The translations under genes and the position numbers were made by a program. Shown here piece by piece: positions 20,413 to 28,571 of a stretch of DNA of 64,000 bases. The stretch is taken from the NCBI GenBank assembly GCA_002279065.1, contig NCKB01000004.1:288134-352133 (forward strand), read 5' to 3'. Position 1 is the first letter of the stretch. Each line of letters starts with the position of its first letter. The notes beneath the pieces are model-generated. The model made no database searches and had not been told where the DNA came from. It saw only the letters and a program-made list of their open reading frames with translations. Source of the DNA: Lysobacterales bacterium 15-68-25 (lineage in GTDB: Bacteria > Pseudomonadota > Gammaproteobacteria > Xanthomonadales > Rhodanobacteraceae).

Positions 20413-20575
20413 GGGAGTGAGAAGTGAGTGGGGAGGAGTGAGAAGTGAGAGAAGAGCAAAAGCGCAAACGTGCGCTGCGCCAGCCTCGCCTGTGATTGCC
20501 AACCGTCCGCCGGGTGAGGAACGGTCCAGAAGTCAGGACGCACCGCCCCCTGCCTTCTCTGACTTCTCACTCCTC
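20413..20575. repeat. Intergenic inverted-repeat element after phbB
   Basis: A 22-base purine-rich block at 20433-20454 recurs as its reverse complement at 20554-20575 with one mismatch. A partial direct copy of the same block (GAGTGAGAAGTGAG) lies at 20414-20427. Between the arms are a perfect 6-bp hairpin with AACG loop (20461-20476) and a 5-bp pair ACCGT/ACGGT. The whole folds as a nested long hairpin and is unlike the coding DNA around it. It could be a small mobile repeat (MITE- or REP-like) or a shared terminator for the convergent phbB and tcdA. Confidence 0.6.
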
Positions 20576-20594
20576 TTCACACACTCCTGTTCTT

Positions 20595-21392
20595 TTACCC
20601 CTCGCCCTTCAGCAGCTTTTCCATCACCTTGCCGACCGCCGCGAAGGCGAACGCACCGGTGACGTGGGTGGCCGCGCCCAGCCCGCCACCGCAGTCCAGA
20701 TTGAGCGCCTCGCCGCCGGGCGGACGGGTGCCGCAGACCGTGCCGTCCGGTTGCGGGTACTGCACGTTCTGCAGCGAATAGACCGCCGAGATACCGAAGT
20801 AGCGATCGGGGTTACGCGGAAAGCCGAAATCCTGGCGGAGCTTCTTCCGGATCAGGCTGAACATCGCGTCGTGCTCGGTGCGCGAGAGGTCGCGCACGCG
20901 GATCTGTGTGGGGTCGGTGCGACCGCCGGCCGAGCCGACGGTGACCATCGGCAGCTTGCGCCGACGGCACCAGGCGATCGCCTCCAGCTTCACCCGGAAC
21001 GCATCGCAGGCATCGAGCACCACGTCGTAGCCGCGGTCGAGCAGTTCGTCGAGCGAGGACGGGGTGAGGAAGCGCTCGATCGCCTCAAGCCGGAGCGTCG
21101 GGTTGATCGCGTGCAGCCGATCCGCCATCACGCCGACCTTCGGCCGGCCGTAGTGGCCGTCCAGCGCGTGCAGCTGGCGATTCGTGTTGGATACGCAGAT
21201 GTCGTCGGCGTCGATCAGGGTCAGTCGCCCCACCGCGCTGCGCGCCAGCGCCTCGGCGGCCCATGAACCCACCCCGCCAATCCCGATTACCGCGACATGC
21301 TTTCCCGCCAGCGTCGACAGGCTGCCGGCCCCGTACAGACGCTCGACGCCAGCGAACCGCTCGCGCAATGCCACCTCGGTCGCGCCGCTCAT
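20595..21392 (-). CDS. tcdA: tRNA threonylcarbamoyladenosine dehydratase TcdA
   Basis: A 265-residue E1-like ThiF/HesA-family enzyme that cyclises t6A to ct6A at position 37 of ANN-decoding tRNAs. The ATP site is VIGIGGVGSWAAEALARS (residues ~35-52), with the arginine/aspartate residues LIDADDICVSNTNRQ following. The C-terminal half has QYPQPDGTVCGTRPPGGEALNLDCGGGLGAATHVTGAF, typical of TcdA/CsdL rather than ThiF or MoeB. The ATG at 21392 is chosen; the frame continues upstream but without homologous sequence. Convergent with phbB; the promoter region is shared with the divergent cytochrome gene. Confidence 0.92.
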   Translation of the reverse strand: MSGATEVALRERFAGVERLYGAGSLSTLAGKHVAVIGIGGVGSWAAEALARSAVGRLTLIDADDICVSNTNRQLHALDGHYGRPKVGVMADRLHAINPTLRLEAIERFLTPSSLDELLDRGYDVVLDACDAFRVKLEAIAWCRRRKLPMVTVGSAGGRTDPTQIRVRDLSRTEHDAMFSLIRKKLRQDFGFPRNPDRYFGISAVYSLQNVQYPQPDGTVCGTRPPGGEALNLDCGGGLGAATHVTGAFAFAAVGKVMEKLLKGEG

Positions 21393-21553
21393 CGTTTGAT
21401 GCCTGCCAGGCCTGGACCACGGGACGGCAACATGCAAGGTAACTCCGACAGGGGAACCGGCGCATTGTAACGGCGGCAGGGTGCACGGCTGGTGGCAGGC
21501 GCGCCCGCCTCGGCTATGCTCCCCGCACCCCAAACCGACAGGAATCCGGACAC

Positions 21554-21943
21554 ATGCGGTCTGCCCTACTCATCGCGCTCGGCCTGGTCATAGGCATCCT
21601 CGGCACCGCCTTCGCGATCAGTGCACTGCACCAGCGCACGCCGCTGCCCAAGGCGGTCATGACGGTGATGGCTTACCACATGAGCCAGCTCGAGCATTCG
21701 GTCAAGGCGCAGCAGTGCGATGCGACCGCGATCCGCACGAACCTCGAGCGGCTGCAGTCCGCGGCGCTGGACATCCCCGGCGCGTTCAAGGGAGCCGAGG
21801 ACCCATTCATGCAGGCGTCGAACAAGCTGCAGGGCTCGCTGAAGGATGCGGTTTCCGCTGCTCCCGGCACCTGTGCGGCACTGGCCACCGCCCTTCAGCC
21901 GGTCGACAACGCCTGCGACGACTGTCACAAGCGTTTTCGCTGA
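21554..21943 (+). CDS. Membrane-anchored or exported c-type cytochrome (cytochrome c' like)
   Basis: A 129-residue protein with an N-terminal hydrophobic segment (residues 3-22, signal peptide or anchor), a helical body and a single haem c site CDDCH near the C-terminus (residues ~122-126, NACDDCHKRFR). A C-terminal CxxCH after a four-helix body is the layout of cytochrome c' and cytochrome c556. The role is electron transfer or binding of NO/CO in the periplasm. It starts an apparent operon: the kinase gene begins 20 bases downstream, followed by a coupled response regulator, hinting at a redox or gas link to that sensor (inference). Confidence 0.8.
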   Translation: MRSALLIALGLVIGILGTAFAISALHQRTPLPKAVMTVMAYHMSQLEHSVKAQQCDATAIRTNLERLQSAALDIPGAFKGAEDPFMQASNKLQGSLKDAVSAAPGTCAALATALQPVDNACDDCHKRFR

Positions 21944-21963
21944 GCGGACCCGAGCCCCGCACG

Positions 21964-23301
21964 ATGTCGACCACGCCCCGCCTCTGGATACGGTTGCGTC
22001 AGGGGCTGATGCGGCTGGACGACACACTGTTCGAGCATACCCGGCCAAGCCAGCCCAGCCTGGCGGCGATGGGCCTGATCGGGGCACTGTGCATGCTGGC
22101 TTACTACCCGGTGTGGAAGTACGCCCTGCCGCAGCCCTACGAGAACCTGCCGTTGCGTATCGCCGGCTGCATCGTGCTGCTGCCGCTGGCGATGCAGCGC
22201 TGGTGGCCACGCCGCCTGCGCGCCCTGCTGCCGGCGTACTGGCATCTGGCAGTGACCTTCGTGCTGCCGTTCTTTGCGGGGTACATGCTGCTGCGCAACG
22301 CAGGCAGCACGCCCTGGCTGCTGATCCATCTGGCGTCGATGTACCTGACCATGATGATGTTCGACGTGATCGCCTTCGCGGCGATCTTCGTCGCCGGCAG
22401 CCTGCTGGCCTGGCTGGCCTGGAGCCTCGGTCCGCACGATCCGATGCCGATCCAGCAGTTGCAGCTCTACCTGCCGCTGCTGGCGATGGCTCTGGCACTC
22501 GGGCCGCTGGCCAGCCTGTCGCAGAAGCACGCCGACAAGACCCGCATCCAGGCGCTGACGCGCGCTTCGAACAACATCGCGCACGAGCTGCGCACACCGC
22601 TCGGCTCCCTGCACATTGCCGGCCAGGCGTTCCGGCGCTACCTGCCCGACCTGCTGGTGAGCCATCGGCTGGCCAAGGAAGCCGGGCTTCCCGTCGCCGA
22701 GTTGCGCGAGGCCCATCTGGAAGCGCTGGAACGGGGCATGGACACCATCGAGCATGAGGTCGCCCACGCCCACACGGTCATCGACATGCTGCTGATGGCG
22801 GCGCGTCCGCTCGACCGGCAGCAGCTCGTGCCCCTGCGCGTCCGCTCGCTGCTGCAGGATGCGATCGCCCGCTACCCGTATGCCGCCCGTGTCGAGCAGG
22901 AGCGCGTCCACCTTCAGGAGGGCGAGGACTTCGTGCTGCTCGGCAGCGAACCCCTGCTGACCCACGTGATCTTCAACCTGCTGCGCAATGCGCTGTATCA
23001 CACCGGCCGCGCCGGCAAGGGTGAAATCGACATCCAGGTAGAGCGCGACGGAGGCTGGGGGCGCATCCGCGTGCGCGATACCGGCCCCGGCATCCCGCCG
23101 GACGTGCTGCCGCGGATCTTCAACCGCTTCTATTCCTACAGCGAGGACCGCGGCGGCGTCGCCGGTCTGGGGATCGGCCTGGCGTTCTGCCGCGAGGCGG
23201 TCGAACGCATGGATGGCACGATTACCTGCCGCTCCCGCTGGGGCGAATTCACCGAGTTCCTGCTCTCCTTCCCGGCCCGCGACACGAACGCCCGCGCATG
23301 A
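21964..23301 (+). CDS. CqsS/LqsS-type sensor histidine kinase
   Basis: A 445-residue membrane kinase without receiver domain. Residues ~33-185 hold six hydrophobic segments. The stretch YPVWKYALPQPYENLPLRIAG with the later LPFFAGYMLL and STPWLLIHLASM is, from memory, strikingly like the membrane sensor domain of Vibrio CqsS and Legionella LqsS, which detect alpha-hydroxyketone autoinducers. The phosphorylation site is His207 (NNIAHELRTPLGSL); the ATPase domain has NLLRNALYHT, DTGPGIPPD and GLGIGLAFC. The gene overlaps the next regulator by an ATGA. No cqsA/lqsA synthase gene lies in the window, so the signal source is unknown. Confidence 0.85.
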   Translation: MSTTPRLWIRLRQGLMRLDDTLFEHTRPSQPSLAAMGLIGALCMLAYYPVWKYALPQPYENLPLRIAGCIVLLPLAMQRWWPRRLRALLPAYWHLAVTFVLPFFAGYMLLRNAGSTPWLLIHLASMYLTMMMFDVIAFAAIFVAGSLLAWLAWSLGPHDPMPIQQLQLYLPLLAMALALGPLASLSQKHADKTRIQALTRASNNIAHELRTPLGSLHIAGQAFRRYLPDLLVSHRLAKEAGLPVAELREAHLEALERGMDTIEHEVAHAHTVIDMLLMAARPLDRQQLVPLRVRSLLQDAIARYPYAARVEQERVHLQEGEDFVLLGSEPLLTHVIFNLLRNALYHTGRAGKGEIDIQVERDGGWGRIRVRDTGPGIPPDVLPRIFNRFYSYSEDRGGVAGLGIGLAFCREAVERMDGTITCRSRWGEFTEFLLSFPARDTNARA

Positions 23302-24317
23302 CTCTGACCTTCGACCACGGACTGACGCCCTTTCGTTTCCCGACCACCACGATGATGGTGGACGATCACGAGACCTATCTGGGCATGGTGCCGCTGATGC
23401 TCGATCCGCTGCAGCGGATCCGCAGCTACAGCTCGCCGCGACAGGCCCTGGCCGACCTGCGCCGCAGTGACACCCGCGCCGTCCCCGGCGGCGGTTGGCT
23501 CTATCGCTGGCACGAGCATCCCTCGCCCAGCCGCGAGCTGATGGCGCTGGACGTGGATGCGATCGTCCGCACCATGTTCGATCCGATGCGTTTCGCCGAA
23601 GTCTCGGTGATCGTCGTGGACCAGGCGATGCCGGAGATGGACGGGCTGGAGTTCTGCAGCCGGATCGACAACCCATACATCGGCAAGGTGCTGCTTACCG
23701 GCCGCGCCGACGACGCCACCGCGATCGAGGCCTTCAACTCCGGGCTGATCGACCGCTTCATCCGCAAGAACGACCCGCGCGCGATGGAAAAGCTGCAGCA
23801 GGCGATCGCCGGCCTGCAGGAACGCTACTTCGAGCGCGCCAGCCGCTTCGTCGCCGAGGCCATGGCGCTCGGCGACGTGCACTTCCTGCGCGACCCGGTA
23901 TTCCTGCCGGTATTGCGAGACGTGCTGGGCCGGTTCCCCGCGGTCGAGTGCTACCTGCATGTGAATCCCACCGGGCTGCTGCTCATCGATGCCGACGGCG
24001 AGGGGCGCTTCCTGCTGGTGCAGACCGACGACGACCTGCGCACGCATTACGAGATCGCCAGCGACCTGGGGGCACCGATCGAGGTGCTGTCGGCCCTGCG
24101 CGACGCCACCGCCCTCCCCTGGTTCGCCAGTCGCGATGGCTATTACAGCGACGATCCGACCGTGGCCCCGGTGCAGATGATCCCCGCCACCACGATCCGT
24201 GGCGAGCACTGGTACCACTACGCCCTGGTGGAGGAAGTCGCGCAACGCTTCGAACTCGACCAGATCGTCAGCTATCGGCACTGGTTGAGGGACCAGGACG
24301 ACGCCCGCCACGTCTGA
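23298..24317 (+). CDS. LqsR-like response regulator with unusual receiver and unknown output domain
   Basis: A 339-residue protein. The receiver motifs are present but stretched: acidic pair Asp22/Asp23 (MMVDDHETYLG), phospho-acceptor Asp108 (VIVVDQAMPEMDGLEFC), Thr134 (LLTGRADD) and Lys157 (RFIRKNDP). About 50 extra residues, including GGGWLYRWHEHPSPSREL, sit between the first strand and the phosphorylation strand. The C-terminal ~170 residues have no DNA-binding motif I recognise. Size, architecture and pairing with an LqsS/CqsS-like kinase resemble Legionella LqsR. It is translationally coupled to the kinase gene, so the pair should be a cognate signalling unit. Confidence 0.8.
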   Translation: MTLTFDHGLTPFRFPTTTMMVDDHETYLGMVPLMLDPLQRIRSYSSPRQALADLRRSDTRAVPGGGWLYRWHEHPSPSRELMALDVDAIVRTMFDPMRFAEVSVIVVDQAMPEMDGLEFCSRIDNPYIGKVLLTGRADDATAIEAFNSGLIDRFIRKNDPRAMEKLQQAIAGLQERYFERASRFVAEAMALGDVHFLRDPVFLPVLRDVLGRFPAVECYLHVNPTGLLLIDADGEGRFLLVQTDDDLRTHYEIASDLGAPIEVLSALRDATALPWFASRDGYYSDDPTVAPVQMIPATTIRGEHWYHYALVEEVAQRFELDQIVSYRHWLRDQDDARHV

Positions 24318-24394
24318 GACTTTCGGAGCAGTGCCAGCGCGGGTGGCTTGCCGCTAGGATGAGGCGGCTTTCCACACCCCAGGGGCTCCATAGA

Positions 24395-26056
24395 GTGAAA
24401 CGTATCCTTGCCTGTTCCATTGCCGCCGCGTTCGCCTGCGCCGCGACGGCCGCCAACGCGCCGAAGACCCCCACCTTCGATCCGCACTTCCTGTCCGCAC
24501 AGGTGAAGACGCTGGCCTCGGACGCCTTCGAGGGCCGCGGCCCGGCGACCGAGGGCGAGAAGCGCACCGTCGCCTACGTGATCAGCCAGATGAAAGCCGC
24601 GGGCCTGCAGCCGGCCGGCGTGATGAAGGACGGCAAGCGCAGCTGGACCCAGCCGGTGCCGCTGGGCCGCTTCGAGATCACCGGCACGCCGGCGTTCAAC
24701 CTCATGCTTGACGGCAAGGACCTGCCGCTGGCGCAGGGCGACCAGATCGCCGTGCGCGCCGCGCAGGACGGTTCCACCCACGTGGACATCCGCAACGCGC
24801 CGTTGGTGTTCGTCGGCTACGGCGTGAAGGCGCCGGAACGGAACTGGGACGACTTCAAGGGCGTGGACCTGCACGGCAAGATCGCCGTGGCGCTGGTCAA
24901 CGACCCCGATTTCGAGATCGGCCACGGCGACTTCGGCGGCAAGGCGATGACCTACTACGGCCGGTGGACCTACAAGTACGAGGAAATCGCCCGCCAGGGC
25001 GCGCTGGGCCTGCTGATCATCCACGAGACCGTGCCGGCCTCGTACGGCTGGGCCACGGTGAAGAACTCCAACACCAACGCGCAGTTCGACATCGTGCGCG
25101 AGCATCCGTCCGAAGCGCACTCGAAGGTCGAGGGCTGGATCCAGCGCGACCTCGCGGTGAAGATGTTCAAGGACGCAGGGCTCGACTTCGACGCGATGAA
25201 GAAGCTGGCGCAGACCCGAGAGTTCAAGCCGGTGACGCTCAAGGGCGAGTCCTTCTCGGCGAAGTTCGACGTCGACGCCAAGGTGATCACGTCGCAGAAC
25301 ATCCTGGGCATGGTCAAGGGCAGCAAGTATCCCGACGAGACGGTGATCTACAGCGCCCACTGGGACCACCTCGGTGTCGGCGCGCCCGACGCGAAGGGCG
25401 ACCGCATCTACAACGGCGCGGTGGACAACGCCACCGGCACCGCTGCCCTGCTCGCCCTCGGCCGCGCGTTCGCGCACGCGCCGAAGCCGGAGCGCTCGGT
25501 GGTGTTCCTCAACGTCACCGCGGAGGAAAAGGGCCTGCTCGGCTCGGAGTACTACGCCAGCCACCCGGTATTCCCGCTGGCCAAGACGGTGGGCGTGATC
25601 AACATGGACGCGCTCGACCCGCACGGGTTGACCCGCAACTTCACCATCTCGGGTACCGCCAAGCTGGGCCTGCTGGATGACCTGGTCAAGGTGGCCAGGC
25701 AGTTCGGCGAGAGCTACTCGCCCGATCCACACCCGGAGGCCGGCTACTTCTTCCGCTCCGACCATTTCTCGTTCGCCAAGCGCGGCGTGCCGGCGATCTC
25801 GTTCGGCTCCGGCGACGACTGGGTGGATGGAGGCATCGCTGCCGGCGAGGCGGCGGACAAGGCCTATACCCGCGACCACTACCACCAGCCCTCGGACGAG
25901 TGGCAGGCCGACTGGTCGTTCACCGGCATGGCACACGACATGGGCATGCTGTACACGCTGGGCCGTGACCTGGCGGATTCCCGCCAGTGGCCGGACTGGA
26001 GCAAGGACTCCGAGTTCCGCGCTGCACGCGACGCTACGGACGACCAGCGCAAGTAA
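24395..26056 (+). CDS. Exported M28-family zinc aminopeptidase
   Basis: A 553-residue protein with a signal peptide (residues 1-20) and a C-terminal M28 peptidase domain into which a PA domain is inserted (~residues 130-265). The two-zinc site is built from HWDHLG (first His/Asp), GAVDNATGTAALL (bridging Asp), the catalytic pair in NVTAEEKGLLGSEYY, an Asp in NMDALD and a late His in HYHQPSDEW. The family removes N-terminal residues from peptides in the periplasm or medium. The start is GTG at 24395, preceded by AGGGG at 9 bases. It stands alone, followed by a strong terminator. Confidence 0.92.
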   Translation: MKRILACSIAAAFACAATAANAPKTPTFDPHFLSAQVKTLASDAFEGRGPATEGEKRTVAYVISQMKAAGLQPAGVMKDGKRSWTQPVPLGRFEITGTPAFNLMLDGKDLPLAQGDQIAVRAAQDGSTHVDIRNAPLVFVGYGVKAPERNWDDFKGVDLHGKIAVALVNDPDFEIGHGDFGGKAMTYYGRWTYKYEEIARQGALGLLIIHETVPASYGWATVKNSNTNAQFDIVREHPSEAHSKVEGWIQRDLAVKMFKDAGLDFDAMKKLAQTREFKPVTLKGESFSAKFDVDAKVITSQNILGMVKGSKYPDETVIYSAHWDHLGVGAPDAKGDRIYNGAVDNATGTAALLALGRAFAHAPKPERSVVFLNVTAEEKGLLGSEYYASHPVFPLAKTVGVINMDALDPHGLTRNFTISGTAKLGLLDDLVKVARQFGESYSPDPHPEAGYFFRSDHFSFAKRGVPAISFGSGDDWVDGGIAAGEAADKAYTRDHYHQPSDEWQADWSFTGMAHDMGMLYTLGRDLADSRQWPDWSKDSEFRAARDATDDQRK

Positions 26057-26080
26057 GCACTGGCTGGCACCACAAGCGCA

Positions 26081-26110
26081 GAGGGCGGCCACATGGCCGC
26101 CCTCTCTCTT
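26081..26110. terminator. Strong terminator after M28 peptidase gene
   Basis: A perfect 10-bp stem, GAGGGCGGCC (26081-26090) with GGCCGCCCTC (26095-26104), loop ACAT, then TCTCTT on the plus strand. It lies between two convergent genes and can serve both. Confidence 0.88.
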
Positions 26111-26130
26111 TTCAAGGGTCGGGTCGTTGC

Positions 26131-26433
26131 TTACAGACGGACCTTGCCGCGCAGCACGTCGAAGAACATCACCCAGTCACCGGCCAGGCTGTAGAGCGGA
26201 TGCCGGAAGGTGGCCGGCCGGTTCTTCTCGAACACGAAATGGCCGACCCAGGCGAAGCCGTAGCCGGCCACCGGCGCCAGCCACAGCCAGGCGAGCCGGC
26301 CGCTGGCGATGGCCATCGCGATGATCGCCAGCACGCAGAGGCTGCCCGCGAAATGCAGGCGCCGACACACCGGGTTGCGGTGCTCGCCCAGATAGAACGG
26401 ATAGAACTCGCGGAAACTGGAGAAACCGGCCAT
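26131..26433 (-). CDS. DUF962 / Mpo1-like membrane protein
   Basis: A 100-residue protein of the DUF962 (YGL010w/Mpo1) family. The N-terminal motif FREFYPFYLGEHRNPVCRRLHF and the FAWVGHFVFEKNRPATFRHPLYSLAGDW segment carry the conserved histidines that in yeast Mpo1 bind Fe2+ for alpha-oxidation of 2-hydroxy fatty acids. Two hydrophobic stretches (~28-47, 49-66) suggest membrane insertion. In bacteria the reaction is unproven. Convergent with the M28 peptidase gene. Confidence 0.82.
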   Translation of the reverse strand: MAGFSSFREFYPFYLGEHRNPVCRRLHFAGSLCVLAIIAMAIASGRLAWLWLAPVAGYGFAWVGHFVFEKNRPATFRHPLYSLAGDWVMFFDVLRGKVRL

Positions 26434-26506
26434 GTGCCCTCCCGGGTGACGGACGCAGCCTACGCGTGCGCCGCGGCGAATGCACGACGCACCTGCGCCT
26501 GGCGGC

Positions 26507-27382
26507 TCAGCGCTCCGGCAACGGGATACGCTCGACCTCGTCGCCTGGCACGATGTCGAAGCATCCGTCGCGCCAGTCTACCTTGGCCCGCTCGATCCGC
26601 TCGCGGCGAGTGGAGACGAAGTTCCACCACAGATGGCGTTCGCCATCTAGCGGCGCGCCGCCGAACAACATCACGCGGCTGGCAGAGATCGACCGCAACG
26701 GCGGCGCCGCGTCACCGGCCTGTACCGCCATCAGACCGGGAGCCACGTCCAGTCCACCCCAGCGGACCTCGCCATCGATCACGTGGACGCCGCGCTCCAC
26801 ATGCTCGGGCGGCCACTCCAGCGAAGCGCCTGCCTCGAGTCGTGCCTCGACGAAGAACATCGGCGCGAACACCTTCACCGGCGAGCGTTCGCCCCAGGCC
26901 GTGCCGGCGATCAGGACCAGCGAGGCGCCCTCGCGCTCGATCCGCGGCAGTTCGGACGCCTCGTGATGGTGGAACTCCGGTGCAACCTCTTCGTCGGCGG
27001 CCGGCAGCGCCACCCACACCTGCACGCCGTGCAGAGCGTGGCCGGCCTCTCGCTCGTCCGGCGGCGTGCGCTCGGAGTGCACGATGCCGCGACCGGCGGT
27101 CATCCAGTTCACCGCGCCGGGGCGGATGTCGGCGAGGCTGCCGAGGCTGTCGCGATGACGGATCGCTCCCTCGAACAGCCAGGTCACCGTAGCCAGGCCG
27201 ATGTGCGGGTGCGGGCGCACGTCCATGCCGCTCCCGGGTGGCAAGGTGGCCGGCCCCATGTGGTCAAAGAAAACGAACGGCCCGACGTGCCTCGCCTTGA
27301 GCACCGGCAGCAGGCGACGCACGCGAAACCCGTCGCCCAGGTCGTGCACACGGCCATCGATCAGGAGTGGGTTGGCGTCCAT
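26507..27382 (-). CDS. Pirin family protein
   Basis: A 291-residue bicupin. The N-terminal pirin domain has FVFFDHMGPATLPPGSGMDVRPHPHIGLATVTWLFEG and TAGRGIVHSE, giving the iron ligands (three His and a Glu), and the C-terminal domain is KVFAPMFFVEARLEAG with the second cupin. Bacterial pirins include quercetinases and redox-sensing regulators. The ATG at 27382 gives the normal N-terminus; the frame stays open a further 50 residues upstream without similarity. It follows the flavin oxidoreductase gene on the same strand by 34 bases, a likely operon for redox or xenobiotic chemistry. Confidence 0.9.
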   Translation of the reverse strand: MDANPLLIDGRVHDLGDGFRVRRLLPVLKARHVGPFVFFDHMGPATLPPGSGMDVRPHPHIGLATVTWLFEGAIRHRDSLGSLADIRPGAVNWMTAGRGIVHSERTPPDEREAGHALHGVQVWVALPAADEEVAPEFHHHEASELPRIEREGASLVLIAGTAWGERSPVKVFAPMFFVEARLEAGASLEWPPEHVERGVHVIDGEVRWGGLDVAPGLMAVQAGDAAPPLRSISASRVMLFGGAPLDGERHLWWNFVSTRRERIERAKVDWRDGCFDIVPGDEVERIPLPER

Positions 27383-27416
27383 CGCATGCGCTCCTCGGGT
27401 CGGGTCGTCGACTACA

Positions 27417-28475
27417 TCACCACGCGCGCTGGTATTGCAACGGCACGTCGATCGACGCACCGAGCGCCCTGGCCGCGCGACGCGGGAAGTACGGATCGCG
27501 CAGGCTCTCGCGCGCCTGCAGGACGACGTCCGCATCCCCGTTGGTGATGATCGCTTCGGCCTGCCCGGGCTCGTTGATCAGGCCGACCGCCCCCGTGGCG
27601 ATACCCGCTTCCACCCGGATGCGGCGGGCGAACGGCACCTGGTAGCCCGGCGCCACGGGAATGCTGACCCGCGGAACCAATCCGCCGCTGGACACGTCGA
27701 TCAGTTCGACGCCCAGCTCCCGGACCTGCTTCGCCAGCGCCACGCTCTGCTCGATGTCCCAACCACCCTCGACCCAGTCGGTGGCGGAGATGCGCAGCCA
27801 TACCGGCAAGTGGTCCGGCCACTCCTCGCGCACCGCACCCACCACTTCACGTACCAACCGCGTGCGGTTCTCGAAGCTGCCGCCATAACCGTCGGTACGG
27901 CGGTTGCTGAGCGGTGACAGGAACTGGTGCAGCAGGTAGCCGTGGGCGGCGTGCACCTCGGCCAGTTGGAAGCCTGCGTCCAGCGCCCGGCGCGCGGCGG
28001 CACGGAAGTCGTCGATCACTTTGGCGATACCCGCCTCATCCAGCGCCGCCGGCACGTGCCAGCCGGCATCGAACGGCAGCGCCGATGGAGCGACGGTCGA
28101 CCAGGCCCCCTCGCCAGCGGCGAGTGCTCCCCCTCCGTCCCACGGACGCTGCGCGCTGGCCTTGCGCCCGGCGTGTGCGAGCTGCACGCCGGCGATCGCG
28201 CCCTGGGCGTGGATGAAGGCGGTAATCGGTGCCCAGGCTTGCTGCTGTGCTTCGTTCCACAGACCGACATCGCCCGCCGAGATCCGTCCCTCGGGTGACA
28301 CGGCGGTAGCCTCGCTGATCACCAGGGCCGCGCCGCCCACCGCGCGACTGCCCAGATGCACCATGTGCCAGGCTTCGGGCAGGCCATCGGTGGCGGAGTA
28401 CTGGCACATCGGCGCCACCACGAGGCGGTTGCGCAAGGTGAGCGAGCGCTGCTTCAGCGGTTCGAACAGGGGCAT
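27417..28475 (-). CDS. Old yellow enzyme, YqjM/XenA class NADPH-flavin oxidoreductase
   Basis: A 352-residue FMN-containing (beta/alpha)8 barrel. Cys24 in VVAPMCQYSA marks the thermophilic-like YqjM/XenA subclass; the substrate-binding pair is in QLAHAGRKAS and EVHAAHGYLLHQFLSPLSNRRTDGYGGSFENR, the latter a hallmark of the family. It reduces activated C=C bonds of enones, nitro compounds and similar electrophiles using NADPH. It is the first gene of a short unit with pirin downstream. Sequence alone does not fix the natural substrate. Confidence 0.92.
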   Translation of the reverse strand: MPLFEPLKQRSLTLRNRLVVAPMCQYSATDGLPEAWHMVHLGSRAVGGAALVISEATAVSPEGRISAGDVGLWNEAQQQAWAPITAFIHAQGAIAGVQLAHAGRKASAQRPWDGGGALAAGEGAWSTVAPSALPFDAGWHVPAALDEAGIAKVIDDFRAAARRALDAGFQLAEVHAAHGYLLHQFLSPLSNRRTDGYGGSFENRTRLVREVVGAVREEWPDHLPVWLRISATDWVEGGWDIEQSVALAKQVRELGVELIDVSSGGLVPRVSIPVAPGYQVPFARRIRVEAGIATGAVGLINEPGQAEAIITNGDADVVLQARESLRDPYFPRRAARALGASIDVPLQYQRAW

Positions 28476-28571
28476 CGAAGAACTCCGGAAACGGCCAAAC
28501 CGGACATCTGCATGCGCGTCATGCCGGATTCAAGGCGCCGTCTGGAACCATCCGGCGAACGCCGCGTTTCC

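Noticed and set aside
28476..28571. CCGGATT-type repeat upstream of the old yellow enzyme gene
   Set aside because: Only a partial match to the ATTCCGGC hairpin repeat and no clear second arm.
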